Shown here: in pieces, positions 45,641 through 50,752 of the stretch | How positions within the stretch are numbered: position 1 is the first letter of the stretch | How the letters are laid out: each line of letters opens with the position of its first letter | NCBI GenBank assembly: GCA_000827265.1 | Contig: KN834761.1 | Location: 941,213-991,964 of the forward strand | From: Collybiopsis luxurians FD-317 M1 | Lineage: Eukaryota; Basidiomycota; Agaricomycetes; Agaricales; Omphalotaceae | Reading direction: 5' to 3' | DNA: 50,752 bases | Translations under genes and position numbers: made by a program | Notes under the pieces: generated by a model | What the model was told of the DNA's origin: nothing | Databases searched by the model: none | Seen by the model: only the letters and a program-made list of their open reading frames with translations

Positions 45641-46002
45641 ATTGTTTTCCTTGCGGAAGGACATCATTCTGCTCCCAAACACTGAGAGTCAAATTTTAGA
45701 AATCTTGAAGATACCCCAATCGACTCTGAGTACATGGCGTCCAACTTCATTCATCGCCAGTCGCTCCTTGATCTATTAGTATTATGAAACCACGAGTCCT
45801 GCACCGGCGACACTGATTTCTCTTGCTATCTAGCTGATCATTGCTTTCATAGTGGCCAAGCCGTTTGGTGGTCACCAGCTTACGGCCACTGCGCTCGGTC
45901 CAGACTCCGCACCCTTTCTTTGTAGTCATCACGCAATTAAAAGCTTCTTTGTTCTGCGGGACACTTAAAAGGATGTGAAACAGTGCTCTTTTTTCCTGTA
46001 AC
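45641..46002. other. Upstream region of the 46,003 gene
   Basis: About 360 bp before the likely start at 46003, without a recognised gene. A minus frame (46076-45747) is open but has no motif. It probably contains the promoter and 5' leader of the gene that follows; no TATA box is evident. Confidence 0.35.
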
Positions 46003-47947
46003 ATGTCTACCCTTCGAATCCACAATACAACACATGTATCCAATGAACTGGAGCAACACTCCGTGAGTTGTGACACAGAGCTATCCGTCGAATGAACCAG
46101 CTGACAACTGCTAGATGTTTGGACCTCCCTCGCAAGAAAACTTTAAGCACCTTTATGCTCGAATCACCGAACTGGAGTGTGAGCTTGACGTCTTTGAGAA
46201 GGATCAAGAGAGGCGTGTCACTGAACAGCTTAAGAAGCTTGTGAATGCTGAACAGGAGCTACACGATAAGCAAAAAGAGCTGGATGAGTCCATAGTCGAG
46301 GTCATGGTGCGTCTTATCTGTTTTTCATTCGTCTATACATGCTCAAGTCTGATTTGGACAGAATTGGGTCCCACAAGCTATTTCTGCCGCTCATGATGAC
46401 TGTGACTGTGACTACAAGCAGCTACGTGTAGCAAAAACCAAAAGCTTCTTGCTACGCCAGCAACTCACGTGGGCACAACCTTCCCTCAAAGGAACAGTAG
46501 ATGACATAGTCGACTATCCAGCGTCTCCCCCGCGGAAACCCAACACCACTCCAGACATCAATCTTGTCCTTGGGCGAGAGCTCTTGAAAGCAAAAGTTCG
46601 TACTCAACTTCCCTTGTTCTGTCCGCATTTGATCCCTATCTATACCACACAGGAAGCTTACAAGAGGGATGTCTCTGTGCTTAACAAGAAGGTGGCACAT
46701 TTGCAGGTGCAGTTGGCGGCTACAGACAAAATGCACAGTGAAACAGTACAGATATTCTTTTACTTTGCACCCTCTTCTGCATTAAGTGACCTCGCGAGTG
46801 TAGCAATCTTGCAGTACAAACATCGATCAAGTTGAACCGTTGCCAATCCCCCAGAAAGTGGACATTGCTTGCCAAGCCGATGTATGCTCTCCCTTTCCTT
46901 GTGCTTCTTCCAACTTAACTTTATCCAATATGATAGCCTGATCTAACTGGGTTTCTCATGGATCATGGCCCTCACCAACATACAGCCCTGGTTTTATCCT
47001 ACAGCTCGAATCAGCCTACCGCTGTCAAGATTTCACCTCAACCTCTACCTCAATTAGAAAGCTTGGTATGTGGACAAATATAATGCTACCTTGATGTCTG
47101 ATAACTGTTATTCTTTAAGGCCTTCCAAGATTTTATGCCTTCCCAAACCAATGCTGCCGTGAGTGGTAAGGATAACAATGAGACCTTGCGGGAACAATTT
47201 CCAGATGGAATCAATTCAGTAGGTTCGGTAGGGCCTCAAGTTAAGCCAATTTACATACCTCACCGTCATTCCTTTAGACTGTTCTTTCCATCACCAATTG
47301 CTCTGACAAGGTAAGTCATTGTAGATTTCACTGACAGCATGCTGAACAATCTCATACCTCAGGTCACCGTTCAAGAGTTACCTCCTTTGCAAATTCCAGC
47401 AGAAGCTGCTAATGTTCAATGGTTTAACCATGCAGTACAGTTCCTCAATATTCGCCTTGGGAAACTGTATCATAAGCTTCTTTTACAATGGATGGAGTTG
47501 GAGAGGAAGAAGAAATGGGTATCATCGATAAAGCACTTTAAAGCTGGACAGCGGCCCAAGGAACTCAAGAAATGGGTTGATAATGGCCGGTACAGGACAA
47601 CAATCACTGTCTTACCCAACGATGTGGATTGATTTGGCAAGAGCGTGTGGAAGTGGTGGAACTCATTGCAACCAGCCTGGCGTGAAATAGACAAGAAGAA
47701 GAAATGTCCTAAGCCTGCCATTTGCACTGAAGATGATTGGAGAGCTTTGGATTACTCAGGACCCAACAGTTGGCTGGGAATCTTAGCCTGTATTCGATGG
47801 TGGGGTGAGGCTGTTAGTTGCATTGATGATATGTCGAAACGGGATGAGGGCATCAAGGACTGGTTGGAAGCAGTCGTAGATGTTTCTTTGATGCTGGATG
47901 GCTATATTTCTTATCTTACTCATATTGAACCTACCGTTTCTGTTTGA
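46003..47947 (+). pseudogene. Unknown agaricomycete family: N-terminal coiled coil and Trp-rich C-terminal module
   Basis: Not a named family. Exons: 46003-46062 (MSTLRIHNTTHVSNELEQHS), 46115-46306 (coiled coil, AEQELHDKQKELDESIVEVM), 46362-46595, 46653-46745, then 46815-46880 and about 47007-47061, where the sensible frames begin one base late at each acceptor, then 47120-47218, 47278-47310 and 47363-47947. The C-terminal exon reads WFNHAVQFLNIRLGKLYHK, WVDNGRYRTTITVLPNDVD, a TGA at 47630-47632, then FGKSVWKWWNSLQPAW, CTEDDWRALDYSGPNSWLG and WLEAVVDVSLMLDGYISYL. It is Trp- and Lys-rich and about 470 residues long. All introns that could be placed are phase 0, like the gene upstream in the same strand. 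The TGA and two 1-nt shifts suggest decay, though the sequence is otherwise well kept. No catalytic motif is evident. Confidence 0.6.
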
Positions 47948-48184
47948 TAAACAGTTTACCTTCGATGTAAATGTAATGTTAGTTCAGTGCCAAATGAACT
48001 ACAAATTTGAATGCCGAAAAGAAAGCGCTGGCCTGCACTAAATGCTAATCAATTGCCAATGTCATTATTTGGCCTTGGTTTGGCCATCTGTCAATTATAT
48101 TTCCTTTTCTGTACTGGTTTCCTTGTCACTTGCACCCGCTGAACCTAATCTCACTGAAGCATTTCAAATGCCGAATCCTGTACC

Positions 48185-49930
48185 ATGGCTAACAACTTTG
48201 ATATAGAGATTAACGTTAAGGTTCTATATAATTCCACAGCAAGGTTCAAAACTTTCAATACTGATTACCCTCAGAATGTTGAAAAAGTTACTGGTCGAAA
48301 GGCCAGGTCTGCCAAGTCTGTTGGATCGAATGCCAAGTACTGTAGAACATGGCGGTTAGTTGCTCATCCATCATAAAGATGCAAGCCATATACTAATTGT
48401 TTTATTCTTAGCAAAAAAACATAAAAATCTAAGAGATCCCTTTCGCCTTCAAAATTATCCACCAATCCAGTAATCACAGCTCTTCCACCAACAACTCCCA
48501 TAGCGTTCACGCCCATAATTACCCCCCAAAATATCAATGATCTTTTTCTATCATTCAAGAAATGTGGTTACAACATCAGTAACCTTCAAGAAAGCTATTT
48601 ATATAGCCCTATGGCTGCCGTAGGTGAAAATCTTGAGCAATACAGGCCCAGTCAGTCCAATATCTCATTTACATCATTGATCTAACTTGCTGTTTTGAAG
48701 TTTTCACCAGCGCACCTTGTGCAAAAGACTATGTATTTTGTGTGGCTGACTTTACTTTTCCAGGGGGGGCTTCCTTTGAACGGTAAGCCTTCAACAGGAT
48801 AGTTCCATTGGGTACCAATGCTCTTGCAGTTATCCACTATGTTACTCGAATAAGGACTTGTATTATCAACCAATGGATGACCTCCTAGGGACTATTGATG
48901 CTATTGTAGCATGTAAGTGGGCTTTTCTTTCTTGCTCTTGGATTCCTTCTACTGTTATTCCAGCATTGCAGCGTCCATTGCCACAGCAGTTAGCATTAAT
49001 GACTGTCTGTTGTTCATTTTCTTCTACTTTTATATTCTCTAATCATTTAAGCACACTAGACCTATGTGTCATCATTGCAACCTGCAATCGAGTCAGACAA
49101 CTACTCCCTTTTTGATTCTTCACTCAAGAGTATCAACAAGATCTTTTCAAGTGGCCCAATCAAGCTAGAGGGGCAACAGTATTTCCATATTCTGCAAGCT
49201 TGCTATGATCGCTTTGTTCGACCCAAGTTCTCAGTACTAAAGCTGGGCACTCGTAGGGGCAATGAAACATATGGTGAATTGACACCCAGACTACTAGACT
49301 GCATGTTTAAACAAGCAGGACTGTGCTCGGGGTCATGGTTTGGGGATCTAGGGAGTGGAATTGGTCATACTGTTGCTCAGGCTGCCTTGACATATAATTG
49401 TCATGCCTTTGGCATAGAACTAGGAGAGCAGATAGCATCTGTGGCTCAGGGAATGGTAAAGGAAGTTATAGCTCACAGCAAAATCTGGGGAGCGGAGATA
49501 GGTAAAATGGAACTAGCATGTGGTGACATGTGCACAAGCAGTCGTGTTCAAGAAGTTGTTCAAGTTGCCGATGTCATTCTGGCCAATAATCTCAAGTTTG
49601 ACTGCAAGTGTTGACATGTTAGTTATCTCAATTTGGCTGACTCATTTGCTAGTTAATGAGGATATCAAGAATCTTATTATCCGTAACATGAAGCAAGGAA
49701 GCATTCTGATATCATTGGTGGAATTCAAGATCAGTGGTTTACAGAATGGGAAAACCAGGCCAGGGAACAAAGATGTAAGTGTCTTTCACTAGTACCTTTC
49801 TTACATCTCTGTTAATCCTTGGTAGATCATTGGAGCAATGTTTGAATTGGAAGAGCATCGATACAACTCTGGCGATGTTTCCTGGAGCATTTCTGGAGGA
49901 ACATACTATCTTCATAGAAAGCTCAGGTGA
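48185..49930 (+). CDS. DOT1: DOT1-like histone H3-K79 methyltransferase
   Basis: Nuclear S-adenosylmethionine-dependent methyltransferase acting on H3 Lys79 in nucleosomes (family knowledge). Exons that join in frame: 48185-48354, 48436-48578, 48701-48782, 48830-48912, 48964-49004, 49060-49603, 49653-49774 and 49826-49930 (TGA). About 429 aa. DOT1 signatures: KDLYYQPMDDLLGTIDAIVA (about 135-155), the D1 loop TYGELTP (about 243), SAM-binding DLGSGIG (about 269), CHAFGIEL, NNLKF (about 349; NN-x-x-F in relatives), MKQGSILISL, and the C-terminal VSWSISGGTYY. The intron at 49604-49652 uses a GC donor (GCAAGT), which is required to keep frame. The second exon needs a weak GAG acceptor at 48435; the stronger TAG at 48411 would bring in a TAA at 48422. 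Length and motifs point to a working enzyme. The N-terminus is the least certain part. Confidence 0.85.
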
Positions 49931-50752
49931 TACCCTAGTTATTCTGTTGGACCCTGAATGATTTGATTTAGCTGGTTTCAAATTATAAATGGCTAAACTT
50001 TGTGTAGGATAGTACTGAGGAAGCATGCTGAGAATGATGTGTGTGTTACTGATTTGGTTGTAGCTATAAGCAAGGAGAAAGGGAAAAATAAAAGGAAAAT
50101 AGTACTATTGGCAGCATTCCTCCAATCTAACTGTGTTTTCCCTTTGAAATCCTTCCATAAAACAGCATAGAAAAATTGCTGCCCATGGGCTGTTTGGGTG
50201 TGTATATCAATGGGTAAGTTCTTTGTTCTTTCAATGGGCTCACAATATAAATTGCCTTTAAGTCACATATGCACTTCTCCACTCACTTTTTCTGCCATCA
50301 TATACTGCAACAAAATGACACCAAATTCAAACTTCACCTGGGGTGATGCAAGAATAACCAATAGAGTTCTGGCAGGCAATAATCTTTAACAGAAATGTAA
50401 GACCACATTCCAGATAAGGATGGTAATTTAATAGTCAGCTATATTTATGCTTGATTGAAACCATTTACACAAAGTGTGTGATAATATACCTATACACTCT
50501 GTTGTTCAACAGATATCTCTGGTCATAAACAAGTAAAGACAACAAAGCCCTCTCCACTTCAACTTTCACTTCTTCTGAAAACAGTGTCAGAAATAAATAT
50601 CAAGACAGCAATTTGTGTTAGCATTAATAAAAGGTGAGCAACAAGATGTCTGGAAGTACATACAACTCTTATAGTGATTACACAGATCAAGAAGCACAAA
50701 GGATGCCACTGCATATATGAATATCTAGTCCTTATATACAAGTCCTGAGTGT
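49931..50752. other. 3' flank of the DOT1-like gene, no gene recognised
   Basis: About 820 bp, AT-rich, with short open frames only. AATAAA-like strings near 50089 and 50597 could serve as poly(A) signals. Nothing else is recognised. Confidence 0.35.

Noticed and set aside
48412..48435. TAA at 48422 as proof that the DOT1 gene is dead
   Set aside because: An alternative acceptor at 48435 removes it and keeps the frame, and all seven other exons fit perfectly; left open but not used.

Overview
The window looks like part of a TE-rich chromosome of an agaricomycete (mushroom-forming basidiomycete). The evidence is many short GT-AG introns of about 49-60 bp, a Plavaka-type (KDZ superfamily) transposase, fungal NACHT-ankyrin NLR genes, a Dicer remnant, a fungal FAS beta fragment, an Rgp1 remnant, a basidiomycete HAE/CxxC deaminase-like gene and a DOT1 methyltransferase. 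All calls come from reading the translations by eye; no database search was run.

Layout. (1) 1-7,290 and about 10,057-19,040 are two copies of one duplicated block, same orientation, offset about 11.3 kb. Each copy carries, on the minus strand, an eroded Dicer-like gene followed by a NACHT-ankyrin NLR gene. The NLR exon structures could be rebuilt base by base and are the same in both copies (5 exons, 4 short introns). Copy 1 has a 1-nt deletion before the ankyrin array and runs off the window. Copy 2 has a TGA inside its array and a 939-N gap. Between and after the blocks lie non-coding and TE-like stretches. (2) 22.6-23.3 kb is a 21-bp minisatellite. (3) 23.4-33.2 kb, minus strand: a DUF6532-like gene, a Plavaka transposase, a deaminase-like gene and an internal piece of FAS beta, all damaged. 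(4) 35.4-37.0 kb, plus strand: an eroded Rgp1 gene. (5) 39.2-44.6 kb, plus strand: a gene of about 25 exons for a long coiled-coil protein of unknown family. Nearly all its introns are phase 0 and it carries six in-frame TGA codons and no TAA or TAG. An assembly gap with duplicated flanks lies inside it. (6) 44.7-45.6 kb: small fragments of an O-mannosyltransferase and an F-box-type gene. (7) 46.0-47.9 kb, plus: a second unknown family gene. (8) 48.2-49.9 kb, plus: a complete-looking DOT1-like H3K79 methyltransferase gene of 8 exons and about 429 aa.

Two themes stand out. First, NLR genes with near-identical, surface-variable ankyrin repeats were duplicated together with a Dicer-like gene. 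Second, decay is dominated by CGA-to-TGA changes and CpG transitions, as expected for cytosine methylation and deamination of repeated DNA. The two unknown plus-strand genes at 39.2-47.9 kb are the best candidates for undescribed families.
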